Shown here: positions 10,925 through 22,559 of the stretch, piece after piece
Layout: every line of letters starts with the position of its first letter
Position numbering within the stretch: position 1 is the stretch's first letter
NCBI RefSeq assembly: GCF_000208745.1
Contig: NC_030859.1
Location: 14,356,225-14,420,224 of the forward strand
DNA from: Theobroma cacao
Lineage: Eukaryota; Streptophyta; Magnoliopsida; Malvales; Malvaceae
DNA length: 64,000 nt
Direction: 5' to 3'
The notes under the pieces: generated by a model
What the model was told of the DNA's origin: nothing
What the model saw: the letters and a program-made list of their open reading frames with translations, nothing else
Databases searched by the model: none
Made by a program: the position numbers and the translations under genes

Positions 10925-13276
10925 AACATCCCATTTAAGAAAGTTTAGTCACCTTAGTAATAATTCAACTGAAAATTACATAAAAGTTTCAAATAAAATG
11001 GGAGTTTATTTATAAAAAAAAAATCTAATGATTTTTATTCTATTTAAGGTGATGGATTGATCTTTCTTTTCTTTCTTTTTTTTTTTTAAAATGATGTATA
11101 GCTATCAATAAATTTATACTTCAGTATTTGTTTTATAACTTCTACACAATGAGAAGTTATAAACCTTTCCTGTCTAATAATTAAATTGTACCTTGAGTTT
11201 GTTTGGTCTAGGTTTTTTTAGTTTAAAAATTATTATGAAGTTTTTATAAAAAAATAATAGCTTTTAAAATTAAGTTAAAGCAATTTAGTAAACTGTTTGG
11301 AAAAATAAATTATGTAAGCTCTAATTTTGGTTAAAATTACCATAAAAGTATTCATGCCATTTTCAATCACCTAATGAACCAAAATGGAACAAGTCTGTTT
11401 TTAGTTTATATACGATTTCAGATGTTAAAATCAAAGAATCCATAAAGAAAGTGGAACAACTTTTAAACTTATATAGTAGTAATAATATTAGATTTTTTGG
11501 TGAAGAAGAGAGAAAACTTTTAAATTATACTTGAATGTAGCTTTGAATTTTAGATTTTTTTCTCTTAATTTGCGTAAGAACAAAAAAAATCATAGATTTT
11601 GCTATTCTGTTGCTGGGTCTTTTATTTATTTTCTTTTTCTAGTAGTCTTTGTAGAGAGAGGAAGAGGAGAGTGAGATTACGATTTTGCATTGGAGAAAGG
11701 TGATTTGTAAAGAAAGAGAGGAGGAGATTGATTGAAAAGAAAAGGGTATTTTCTGAAAAGTTAGCGAATTTTTAAAAGAAAAGAAGAGAAAGAGTTTTCC
11801 TAGAGTTTTCTTTAACTTTTTTTTTTTAAATTTTGTTCTTTAAAAGAAACTATTTTTTAAGAGTTTTTAAAAAATTCTGTTTGGTTTGACTTCTGTTTTT
11901 AAAAGAGGGATAAACTAAAAAAAAGTCAGGCTAAATAGGCACCTCGTCCATTCGTATTTAAACTTCAAATTTTAATTGATAAAGCATCTATTTAGAACTT
12001 AATCATGATTTCTTGAATGAATTAAATTAACAATTTAATCTTTTTTTTTCCTTTGGAGGAAAATGGAGTATATGAAACCCATTCATATATTGAAGAGTAA
12101 AATACCTTGACATAACATCCCATTTAAGAATGATTAGTCACCTTTGTAATAATTTAATTGAATATTACATAAAAGTTTCAAATAAAATGGAAGTTTATTG
12201 ATAAAAAAAAATCCAATGATTTTTATTCTATTTAAGATGATAGATTGATCTTTCTTTTCTCTTTTTTAAAAAATGATATATAGCTATCAATAAATTTATA
12301 TTTCAGTCATATTTGTTTTATAACTTCTATGCAATGAGAAGTCATAAACCTTTCCCGTCTAATAATTAAATTGTACCTTGAGTTTGTTTGGCTTAGTTTT
12401 TTTTTAGTTTAAAAATTATTATGAAGCTCTCATGAAAAATAATAACATTTAAAATTAATTAAAGCAATTTGGTAAATTGTTTGGCAAAATAAATTATATA
12501 AGCTTAAATTGTGATTAAAATTACCGTAAAAGTATTCATGCCATTTTCAATCACCAATAAACCAAAATGGAACAAGTTTGCTTCTAATTTATATACGATT
12601 TCAGATGTTAAAATAAAAAAATTCATAAAAAAAGTGGAAAAACTCTTAAACTTGTATAATTTTTTGGTGAAGAAGAAAGAAAACCTTTAAATTGTACTTG
12701 AATGCAGCTTTGAATTTTGGATTTTTTTTCTCTTAATCTGTGTAAGAACAAAAAAATCATAGATTTTGCTATTTTATTGTTGGGTCTTTTGTTTTTTTTT
12801 TTAGTAATCTTTGTAGAGAGAGGTAAAAGAGAGGGAGATTATAATTTTGCGTTGGAGAAGGGTGATTTGCAAAGAGAGAGCAGATGAGGAGATTGATTGA
12901 GTAGAGAGGGGTATTTTCTGAAAAGTTAATGAATTTTTAAAATAAGAGAAGAGAAAGCATTTTTTTGGAGCTTTTTTTAATTTTTATTTTTTTAAAAATT
13001 GTCCTTTAAAAGAAATTAGTTTTTTTTATAAGAGTTTCTCAAAAATTCTATTTGGTTCAGCTTTTACTTTTAAAAGATGGATAAGCAGAAAAAAAGCCAA
13101 GCTAAATAGGCACCTCGTCTATTTGTATTTAAACTTCAAATTTTAATTGATAAAGCCTCTATTTAAAACTTAATCATGATTTCTTGAATGAATTAAATTA
13201 ACAATTTAATCTTTTTTTTCCTTTGGAGGAAAATGGAATATATGAAACCCATTCATATATTGAAGGGTAAAATACC
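10925..13276. repeat. 1.19-kb tandem duplication (two units)
   Basis: Unit 1 starts at 10925 (AACATCCCATTTAAGAA) and unit 2 at 12114, an offset of 1189 bp. The two are collinear throughout: AATTAAATTGTACCTTGAG, GGTGAAGAAGA, GTAGAGAGAGG and ATATGAAACCCATTCATATA all occur in both, with scattered substitutions and small indels. Both units end in GAAG(A/G)GTAAAATACC, the terminus of a small DNA transposon. In unit 2 that terminus is interrupted by the retrotransposon at 13277. Non-coding. Confidence 0.8.
13272..13276. repeat. target-site duplication ATACC (left)
   Basis: These five bases abut the left LTR end and recur at 29576-29580 directly after the right LTR end. This fixes the boundaries of the 16.3-kb element. 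Confidence 0.85.
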
Positions 13277-15883
13277 TGTCGTAATGTGTGGGTTCGGGAA
13301 CCCGATCGCTAAACGTGGAGTGATTTGGGAGTCGCCACCAATATTTTTTTCTAGGTGTGATTGGTCACCTAATAAGTTTGTTTTATTCGACGAAATCCTA
13401 AATTGACTTAGGAATCGTCAAAAGAATGATAAACCGGCCTATGTATTTTTTAGAGTTAGGTTTGAGAGTACGGTTACGCACAGGGAAGGGTTAGCACCCC
13501 CGTGACGCCCGTTCCACTAACGGTACCATTTAATCATATATTATCCTAGCCCATTAATTTTATTCTTATGTTTCCTTAATTGTTATTTATTTAATTTGTC
13601 TTTTATTCCATTAATCAAGTCAAAATGTTTTACGAGTTTGGCGCACACATGATGCAATCATGAAATGTATGGCATAAAGTCAAGATAATGCCAAACGAAA
13701 ACCTTTTATTGAGCATACTTTCCGAATCCGCCCATCATACTGGTGGGATCCGGGAGTATTCTCTCACCTAGAGAAATACCTTAGAAACTCGCCTTCGCAA
13801 GCTTACAAGGTAAATCCCATCATGGGGATAATCATTTGCGAGTAAAAAAAAAACAGTGTTTTCATGAATGCAAATCCTAATGCGGGTAAAAGCCTTTTAT
13901 TAAAGATATTTCTCCTGACCCTCCCATCATACTGGTGGAGTTCAGAGGTATCTTTTCACCTAGGGAGTTTAATGATGAAACTCACCTTCGCGAGCTTTCT
14001 CGGAAAGTCCCATCATCGGGGTTTAGACCCGTACACAGAATATATCTATATGCCATGACATTTAACAATGCGACCATGATACGTGATGCACTCGTAGGCT
14101 CTATGTTCGTTTCCTATTTCCCACGAAATTCACTACTTCTTCTTTGCGTGTGTTATTATAAACAAATAATTTACGTTTATTGATTGTTTTTGTATAACCA
14201 TTTCTATGTCGATATATATTTAACTATATAGATACTTATTTATTATACGAAACTCAAAAATCAAATTTTTAGACCAAGTATTATTATTTTTTATTATCCG
14301 TAATTTGTTATTTTTTGAATATGTATTTTCTACTTTTGTATTATGATTAACAAATTTATTATTATTGCTAATTTCCTATTTATTTTGTTTTGTATATTTT
14401 GATTAATTGGTGATTGAATATATAGTTTTTATTTTATTTTATTTAAAATTAAGAATATTGAAATTCCAAATTAAGACCCCTCCATCGTACTGGTGGAGTC
14501 TTAATCGAAACCCCTAACCTAGGGAAGTTTTCTTAGAATTGCAACTTCTCGCGCTCTGAATGGACATCCCATCATCGGTATTAAATTAATTAATTATTTT
14601 ATTAATAATAATATTCTTTTTTACCTTATCTTATTTCTTGTATATAAAATTTTAATTTTATTTTTTTCTAACATAACTAAAATAAGTAAATAAATAAAAC
14701 AAAATTAAAAATAATTCAAAATAGACATCAAAGATTCAAACCCAATAGCTGTAAAGCCCAAAACATACCAAAGTCGGGCTTGGACTAGCCAAAACTGAAC
14801 CCACGGATGCCCACAACAGCTCCAGAAGCCCACTTCTCTTCCAGTCAAAGTGCACCATTTAGTGCCTTGCTTCAGCTACCCTTTGTGCGCCAAAACGACG
14901 CCGTTTGGAAGGATTAAGAAAGGTCTATTAGTGGGTTACAAAATGATGTAGTTTTGAGCCCTCTAAACCCTAACTATAAAATCCTCTTTTTCTCACCTTT
15001 TTCCATTTTCTCTCTTTCGTTTCTCTCTCTAACCGTCGGCTACTCACTCTCTTCCCTCTCTGTCGCTGCTCAGCTTATCTCTCCCCTCTCTTCCCTACGT
15101 CGGCAGCTCCCACTCTCCCTATCTACCGTCGCTCAGCCTGTCTCTCCCTTTTCTTCCCTTCGTCGGCAGCAAAATCCCAAGGCTTCAACACCTCTATCGG
15201 CTGAACCAACAAGTCCCTCTCACCAGATTTGAACCACCCAACTAAAACACTCCACCGATTACCCAAAATTCCTCCTAAAAATCCAGATCTCCACCTAAAA
15301 ATCAAAACCCACGCCCCAAAAATCTCCTCATACTTCTCCTATTTTTTTTGCATATTTTTTTGATTGATTTTTTGACTATTCTGTGGTTGATTGCTTGCGG
15401 CTAAACTAGAGTGTTTGATGGCATTTGTGGCTAGGTTTTTTGTTGCTGTTTGTTGCTAAAGATTTTTGGGTTTTTTTCTTTGATTGCTTTCTCTATGATT
15501 TTTTTGGCTGCCTAGGGATTTTTGATTTTATGGGTTGCTAGGGATATCTTTTTTTGAAACCTTTCTGCTCTTTTATTTTTTTAAATCCTCCCCTTCCCTT
15601 TTGCATCGGCTTGAAACCCCTCCTTTTAAGAACTGGATTGTTCAAAATTTTGGACAATTCAAAGGTGAAATCATGCTCTTCTGAGCATGATTTCACAATG
15701 CTCTGGCAAACAGGAGGGGTTGGTAGCCGGAGGTGACCACTCCTCCCCAAATTCGGCTACCTTTCAAGGCATTAATGCCTTGTAATGATGGACTGGAGAA
15801 GGGGCTGAGCACTCGCTCAGACCCTTCCTGTTCATTCATCATTTTTTATTTTTTTTTCTTATTTTTTGAAATAGGTGTTTACA
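13277..15883 (-). mobile_element. 3' LTR of the Tat/Ogre element (full length, 2607 bp)
   Basis: In element orientation it begins TGTAAACACC (15883 inward) and ends TACGACA at 13277. It is complete at both ends and matches the right LTR over about 13942-15883. Its U5-side 665 bp is absent from the right LTR. The U3 side carries a cluster of hairpins (15636-15825). The conserved long frames on the plus strand near 14954-15232 also occur in the other LTR but diverge in length, so they are not taken as genes. Confidence 0.85.
15636..15825. repeat. hairpin cluster in U3 of the 3' LTR
   Basis: There are five successive inverted repeats. First, a near-perfect palindrome at 15636-15659 centred on CAAAATTTTG. 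Second, GTGAAATCATGCTC - TTCT - GAGCATGATTTCAC at 15665-15696. Third, GGTAGCCG...CGGCTACC at about 15722-15762. Fourth, the 18-bp palindrome CAAGGCATTAATGCCTTG at 15765-15782. Fifth, CTGAGC-ACTC-GCTCAG near 15804-15819. The same order is present in the other LTR. Confidence 0.85.
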
Positions 15884-15898
15884 GTTGCCCCTCTTTGT
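15884..15898 (-). promoter_or_regulatory. polypurine tract (plus-strand primer site)
   Basis: Read on the minus strand, ACAAAGAGGGGCAAC abuts the TGTAAACACC start of the 3' LTR. This is the expected position and composition for the PPT of a Tat-type element. Confidence 0.8.
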
Positions 15899-15949
15899 AC
15901 ATTCTTGAGAATCAAGAATAGTGCAAAGACATAGACACCGTATTCAATT

Positions 15950-16655
15950 CATCTTGGGGCAAGTTTGATTCTAGCAATTTGATCTAGGCTTGACCTATCT
16001 CAAAACAAGTTTGATTAAAAACATGAAGTACCTAGGCTTGACCTGAGTTCGTAAAAGAATGAAATTTCTAATTTTGATCTAAGCACAACTCGTCTCAAAA
16101 TAGGTTCAATAAAAAAAACAAATATTTCTAGACTTGATCTAGACTCGACCTATCTCAAAACAGGTTCGACTTAAAAATTGAAATTCCTAAGCTTGATCTA
16201 GGCTCGACCTATCTCACAACAGGTTCAACTTAAAAATTGAAATTCATAGACTTTATCTAGGCTTGAACTATCTTGAAACAGGTTCGATTTAAAAAATGAA
16301 ATTCCTAGACTTAATCTAGGCTCGACCTATCTCACAACAGGTTTGATTTAAAAATTGAAATTCCTAGACTTTATCTAGGCTCGACCTATCTCACAACAGG
16401 TTCGATTTAAAAATTGAAATTCCTAGACTTTATCTAGGTTCGACCTATCTCACAACAGGTTCGATTTAAAAATTGAAATTTCTAGACTTAATCTAGGCTC
16501 GACCTATCTCACAACAAGTTCGATTTAAAAAATTAAAATTTCTAGACTTAATCTAGGCTCAACCTATCTCACAACAGGTTCGATTTAAACAAACGAAATT
16601 CCTAGACTTAATCTAGGCTCTACCTATCTTAAAACAGGATCGATTTAATTCTTTA
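15950..16655 (-). repeat. 59-60-bp tandem repeat array (about 12 units) in the element 3' region
   Basis: Units share CTAGGCTCGACCTATCTCA followed by CAACAGGTTCGATTTAAAAA and GAAATTCCTAGACTT. About twelve can be followed; the first three are the most diverged and the central ones nearly identical. The array lies between the integrase end and the polypurine tract, where Tat-lineage elements are known to carry tandem repeats. Confidence 0.9.
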
Positions 16656-17546
16656 ATGCCAATTTAATTGGATTAACATGAAATGAAAAGACTCAAATCC
16701 TTCCATCAAAGTTTTACAACCTCAACACTTTAGGTCGAGTGAATTTCTACCTTTGAAGTTTGGAAAATGAATTAATTTTGATTCTTGTCGAGTGCATGGC
16801 TAGGCATGTATGCATGATTGACATGATAGAATGCTTTTCATGTTTATGATTCATTAAAGTTCCAAGAACTTTGCTTCATCCAATTTTTCACTGCAGCTTT
16901 CAATGACCTTCGTCTTGTGCCTTTCTTCATTGGCTGACATTCTTGATTTTCCTTAGACGTGCCCCCTTCTTTTTGACATTTGACTCTTTTTTTTTGCTCA
17001 AGTTTAAAGCTCTGCCATTCCTTTTTCTCATTATCAAGTCTTTTGTTGAACAAGAAGTGTAATTTCTTGCTTAATTAGTTTATTTCTTTCACCAGTCATC
17101 ATTCATTTCTATGACAATCATTATGTGAAATCATGGGATGGTAAAGAACAAAAGGGTTAAAATAAAGAGGCGAAGGAGAATTTCATATATGAGAAGTCAA
17201 ATAATCTAAGGGAAAGAGAATTTATAGAGCAAACATTAGATCTTTAAGTAATGAACACTCAGACCATTGATGTTCGACTTCAAGAATTGTCCTTGATTGA
17301 TGCTTTGAGCAAATCTGTAGGTTGCAAACTCCCTAACTTCCTTTGTTTTGCGAAATTGTGGAGCTCCATTCATAGTGTACTTCTACCTCAATCTTGTGTT
17401 CCATTTGGGCTGACATCTTTAAGTTTCATTCTAACTTCCTGCTTTTCGGCCTCAAGCCGCCCTTTTCGGGTTTTCAGCATAAGCCTCCTCCTTTATGTAC
17501 GAGCTACCCTTTTCGGGTTTTCAACCATGAACCCCCTCCATTTTTT

Positions 17547-18647
17547 TTAAGTATAGTACTTTTTCACCGCATCTGCATTTATCGAGTTAGGCAAATCCTC
17601 CTCATCCATGTAAGCCAAAATCAAAGCTCCTCCTGAAAAAGCCTTCTTTACCACATATGGTCCTTCCCAATTTGGCATTCATTTTCCCTGAAAATCGATC
17701 TGATTAGGGAGTATTCTCTTGAGAACTAGCTCTCCTTCTCGGAACTGCCTAGGACAAACTTTTTTCTCGTATGCTCACATCATCTTTCGTTGGTACATCT
17801 GGCCGTGACAAAGAGTCACGAGCCTTTTCTCTTCAATCAGATTCAATTGCTCGTAGCGGGAGCGGACCCACTCAGCATCTTCCAATTTTGTTTCCATCAA
17901 CACCCTCAATGATTGGATTTCTACTTCAATAGGTAGAACTGCTTCTGTACCATATACTAATGAGTACGGAGTTGCCCCAGTAGAGGTACGCACAGAAGTT
18001 CGATATGCATGCAAGGCAAAAAGAAGTTTCTCATGCCAATCTTTATAAACTTCAGTCATCTTTTCGACAATCTTTTTGACATTTTTGTTGGCTACCTCTA
18101 CCGCTCCGTTCATCTTCGGACGGTAAGTTGTTGAGTTATGATGCTTGATCTTGAATTTAGCGCAAACCTCTTTCACCATCGCACCAATCAAATTGCTTGC
18201 ATTATCAGTAATGATTCTTTCCGACAGCCCATACCGACATATGATCTCCCTTTGGATGAACCTGCACACCACCTTTTGTGTCACATTGGCATAGGAAGCT
18301 GCTTCTACCTATTTCGTGAAATAATCAATGGCCACCAATATGAATCGATGTCCATTAGAGGCTTTTGGCGTAATAAGCCCAATCACATCCATTCCCCACA
18401 TTGAAAATGACCAAGGTCCTGTGAAAATGTGCAATGGGACTGGTGGAGCATGGATTCTATCTGCATAAACTTGACATTTGTGGCATTTTCGAACCAAGTT
18501 TATGCAGTCTGATTCTAATGTCAACCAATAATAACCAGCTCTCATAATTTGTCTAGCCAACATATGTCTATTAGCATAAGCTCCACAAGTTCCTTCGTGG
18601 ACTTCTTTCATTATTTTGTTGGCTTCCATAACATCTACACATCTCAA
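17547..18647 (-). pseudogene. integrase (INT) of the Tat/Ogre element
   Basis: Order on the minus strand: an N-terminal zinc-binding HHCC region (H-E-G-T-C-G then R-H, then C-H-K-C), the first catalytic Asp in G-M-D-V-I-G, the second in I-I-T-D-N-A-S, and the Glu in N-G-A-V-E-V-A-N. There are 35 residues between the last two, as in D35E integrases. The C-terminal part includes P-N-W-E-G-P-Y-V-V and ends at a TAA at 17549-17547. It is broken by an in-frame TAG (18311-18309, where Trp is expected) and further stops near 17775 and 17690. Its role would have been insertion of the element cDNA into the genome. Confidence 0.85.
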
Positions 18648-18758
18648 AAGTACTTAATCTCGACTTCTTTTGTAGAGCACTTCCTTGCTAAGGAAGAAAC
18701 CCATTGCTAATCTTCTAAGAGTTCGCTTGTCATTGTCCGTGGCATTCTCAGGACATGC

Positions 18759-19553
18759 CTAGTGGTTGATGTATTGCACGATATCATGATACCACAGCTT
18801 ACCATCAACCTCTTCCTCAACATTCAAGTAGTGTGCGGAGGCTTCACGGACTTCTAAATCAAAAGGGCGTACATAAGCCGTTTCTTTTATTTTGAACATT
18901 GCTGCGAGAGTGGCTAAAGCATCAGCAATCTGATTTTCTTCTTGAGGCAAATGGTTGAAGTTGATTTCCTTGAATTGTTTGCTTAATTCTGTAACTAGCT
19001 TTTTATATGAAACTAGTTTAGAATCTCTGGTTTCTCATTCGCCTCTCATTTGACATATCACCAAAATCGAATCTCCGCAAACCTCTATCGCGCCGACCTT
19101 CATCTCGATTGCTGCTTGTAATCCCATTACCATCGCCTCATACTCTGTTATATTATTAGTACAATTGAAATTCAATCTCACCATGGCTAGATAGTATTTT
19201 TCATTTGGAGAAATCAACACTGCCCCAATTTCGTGCCCCAAAGCATTGGATGCTCCATCAAAATACATCTTCCATGGATTAAGTTCTTTGGGGCCGTCGT
19301 TTTCTATGTGCAAGACGACCATCAAATCTTCATTTGAAAAATCGAAATTTATAGATTCATAATCCTCATTAGCTCGATCTGCGAGGAAATCAACAATGAC
19401 GCTCCCTTTGATTGATTTTTGGGATACATACACAATATTATACTCAGACAATAGCACTTGCCATCGAGCTATTCTCCCAGACAGGAAGGGTTTTTCAAAA
19501 ATATACTTGATGGGATTTAATTTTGCCACCAACCATGTTGTGTGATACAACAT
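18759..19553 (-). pseudogene. RNase H end plus second (archaeal-type) RNase H
   Basis: After the first RNase H comes a linker (A-R-W-Q-V-L-L-S-E-Y, D-F-L-A-D-R). A second RNase H fold follows, with catalytic carboxylates visible in Y-F-D-G-A-S, T-E-Y-E-A and C-G-D-S-I-L, continuing to N-Q-I-A-D-A-L-A near 18930. A stop separates the two parts at 19035. The duplicated RNase H is diagnostic for the Tat clade of Ty3/gypsy. It would degrade the RNA strand during reverse transcription. Confidence 0.8.
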
Positions 19554-19568
19554 ATATTATCGAAGCCT

Positions 19569-21008
19569 CTAGGCGGTCCATGCTAGCGCACAACACATCT
19601 TTTCGAGTGCAGAGTATTTGGACTCATACTCTATGAATTTCTTGCTCAAGTAATATATGGCCTGTTCTTTCTTCCCAGTTTCATCATGTTGTCCCAGTAC
19701 ATATCCCATAGAATTCTTGTTCACAGTTAAATACAAAATAATAGGTTTTCCAACCATCGGTGGCACCAAAACCGGTGAATTTGTGAGATATTCTTTGATT
19801 TTATCAAAGGCTATTTGACATTCTTCATTCCATTCTCCTGGGTCTCGTTTTTGAAGCAGCTTGAAGATTGGATCACATTTGCAGGTGAGCTGGGATATAA
19901 ATCGAGCAATGTAATTCAATCTCCCTAAAAATCCTCTCACTTCTTCTTGCGTTTTGGGAGGTGGCAACTCTTGAATAGCTCGTATCTTATCCGGGTCCAC
20001 TTCAATTCCCTTTTCACTTACTATGAACCCTAACAATTTCCCAGAAGTTACACCAAAAGTACATTTTGCAGCGTTCAACTTGAGCTGAAACTTTCGCAAT
20101 CTCTTGAACAGCTTCTTGAGATTGACAGTATGATCCCTTTCTGTATGAGATTTTGCAATCATGTCATCCACATATACCTCTATCTCTTTATGCATCATAT
20201 CGTGGAACAAAGCTACCATTGCCCTTTGGTAGGTGGCACATGCATTCTTCAATCCCAATAGCATTACTTTGTAACAAACGTTCCCCACATGGTTACGAAT
20301 GTTGTTTTTTCCATATCTTCGGGTGCCATCTTAATTTGATTGTACTTAGAAAAACTATCCATAAATGAGAATAAAGCATGCTTTGCTGTGTTGTCCACAA
20401 GAGTATCAATATGTGGCAAAGGGAAGCTATCCTTCAGACTCGCTCTGTTCAAATCCTTGTAATCGACGAACATTCAAACTTTTCCATCCTTTTTAGGAAC
20501 TGAAACTATATTAGCCACCCATTCAGGATACTTAGCCACCTTTAAGAATCCAGCATCAAATTGCTTCTTTACTTATTCTTTAATCTTCAACAACATTTCT
20601 GGCTTCATCATTCTCAACTTCTGTTTAATAGGCTTGCAATCCGATCTCAAAGGTAACTTGTGGACAATAATGTTAGTATTAAGACTTGGCATGTCTTGAT
20701 ATGACCAAGCAAATACATCCACATAGTCACGGAGCAGTTCTTCTAGCTTCTGTCATTCATTAAATGACAGCGAGGTGCTAATCTTAACCTCTTTCTTTTC
20801 TTCCCCATTTTCGAGGTTAATCATTTCTGTGAGTTCCTGATGAGGTAAAATCTCCCTTTCTTCCTATTCCAACATTCTCGACAAATCAGGGGGTAAGTCA
20901 TAGTCATCCATTTCCTCTTCATTGTTCAATTCATCAACGTTTGACACTTTCTCAAAATCAAAATTCACATTGTTCTCCAGATTGTCTTCGTGTTCATTAT
21001 CTAAGGAC
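19569..21008 (-). pseudogene. reverse transcriptase (RT) and first RNase H
   Basis: After the intron acceptor the frame runs through an acidic linker (N-F-D-F-E-K, then M-D-D-Y-D-L-P-P) into RT. Landmarks are V-P-K-K-D-G-K-V, F-V-D-Y-K-D-L-N-R-A and the catalytic Y-V-D-D-M at 20174-20163. The RNase H follows (I-L-Y-L-T-V-N through Y-E-S-K-Y-S-A-L-E-K). At least four in-frame stops lie between 20880 and 20470, and a one-base frameshift near 20275 splits fingers from palm. The Trp, Arg and Gln positions turned to stops fit C-to-T/G-to-A decay. Confidence 0.85.
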
Positions 21009-21222
21009 CTGCAAATAGGTAAAATTGATCATGTGTATGGGCAAGTATTTATTGGCTAATAGAATAGATTAAAAGGGAATATGCAAAAGGTTGATGAATT
21101 ATGAAATACATTATGCATTGTCATTTATTTAAATGATGAAGGTGTAACAGAAAGCCCTACTCAAACAAGAGATTACTCTTAACACCCTTGGGCATAGGCA
21201 TTTAGATAAAATTGTTCATTAC
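21009..21222 (-). other. intron between protease and RT
   Basis: The minus strand has a GT donor at 21222-21221 (AAAAT|GTAATGAAC) and an AG acceptor at 21010-21009 (CCTATTTGCAG|GTCC). Removing 214 bp joins AT and G into a Met codon and keeps the frame open into the pre-RT linker. Reading through instead meets TAA at once. Ogre-type elements are known to carry an intron at this place, which regulates the Gag-Pro to Pol ratio. Confidence 0.65.
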
Positions 21223-22460
21223 ATTTTCAAAGACTTAAAGATGATGGGCAATTCTGTGGCTGTCCAATTGGTTAACTCATCTCTTGGCAGTACTGGATAC
21301 ACTACAGGGACCTTCTCGTTAGGTTCTTCATCTTTGATCATGTGGATTGATAGCTCACCAAACATTCGTAGAACCTGATTGACCTCCTCTGATGCCTTGG
21401 TATGAATGTACCCTGCGGATCGAAAGGTTTCATACAAGAAGGGAATTGTCTTTTTCCCAACTTTTTCCTCTTTTCCCTCAAGCTAAACCATCCTCTTAAC
21501 CTTCTTTTGGGCTGCCAATTTCTTTATCTCTTCTTTGGTAGGCTTATACCCCAAACCAAACCTTTCTTCATTCTTTATTGGAGTCAAAAGATGGTTAATT
21601 CCTTGTAAATTCTTTCCTAACCCTAAACCTGCACGACATCCTTTTCCCACAGTCTGCTTAACCCCCATTTTCGTTGCTACTGACAAACAAAGAGTCGGTA
21701 TCACTTCTCCTTCCCCCACATAAGTAGCATTAACAAATTCAAAAGATCTGAAGGAGCATTTTGGGACTTCTTCTGTCGCCTCTATATAGGGAGCAGATGA
21801 AGGTTGAATGGCCAGCATGTCTTCCTTCGTAGATACACTTATCAGTTGGCCCTCAGCTATGAATTTAATCTTTTGATGAATGGAAAATGGTATGGCTCCC
21901 GCCATATGAATCCATGGACGCCCTAGTAAGCAATTGTAAGACGGGGCAATGTCTATGACTTGAAATTGGATCTCAAAAATACAAGGGCCGATTTTTATCG
22001 GTAGTTCAGTGTCCCCTACCACCTCCTTTGTGGTCCTGTCGAAGGCCCTTACAACCATGTGGCTGGTTCTCATATAAGATACATCTACTAGCAACTTAGT
22101 TAAGGTAGAGCAAGGCATGACATTTAAAGCTGAGCCATTGTCGACCAAGACCCTAGGTACGGTGTGGTCCTTGCATTTGATGGTAATGTGCAAGGCTTTG
22201 TTAGTTTCCCGACCACTCGATGGAATTTCTTAATCATTAAAGGCAATAAAGTTTCCCACTGTAATGTTTCCCATGATATGGTCCAACTTTTCCACTGATA
22301 TATCTTGTGCCACATAAGCTTGATTCAAGACTTTAAGTAGCGCATTCCTGTGTGCTTCCGAATTCAAAAGCAAGGACAACAGTGAGATACGAGCAGTCAT
22401 TCTGGTTAATTGTTCTACCACACTATACTCACTGTGTTTGATAAACTTGAGAAATTCACC
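21223..22460 (-). pseudogene. aspartic protease with G-patch
   Basis: The upstream segment (A-R-I-S-L-L-S-L-L-L, then V-A-Q-D-I-S-V-E-K-L) leads into a retropepsin-like domain with the active-site loop L-V-D-N-G-S (Asp at 22142-22140) and the flap-side L-L-G-R-P-W-I. Further on is a glycine-rich G-patch (V-G-K-G-C-R-A-G-L-G-L-G-K) near residues 181-195 of the frame starting at 22193. Protease plus G-patch is typical of this clade. Frames 1 and 2 alternate between 22230 and 22193, indicating an indel, and there is a stop at 21483. The tail M-Y-E-T-F-R ends at the intron donor. Confidence 0.8.
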
Positions 22461-22559
22461 AGCTTCTTTCTCGATAACAGGTCTTTTGACCTCATTGTTC
22501 GGAGCAACTACAGATTCGACAACTTGGTCTTTGAAAAAGGTATTTGCTTCCTTCAGACC

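Noticed and set aside
14954..15232. Hydrophobic Ser/Leu-rich plus-strand frame, also present at 28641
   Set aside because: It lies within both LTRs, so its duplication is explained by the LTRs. The two copies end at different stops and show no domain.
15950..16655. CRISPR-like regular repeats
   Set aside because: Units are contiguous 59-60-bp tandem copies without unique spacers and belong to the 3' region of a plant retrotransposon.
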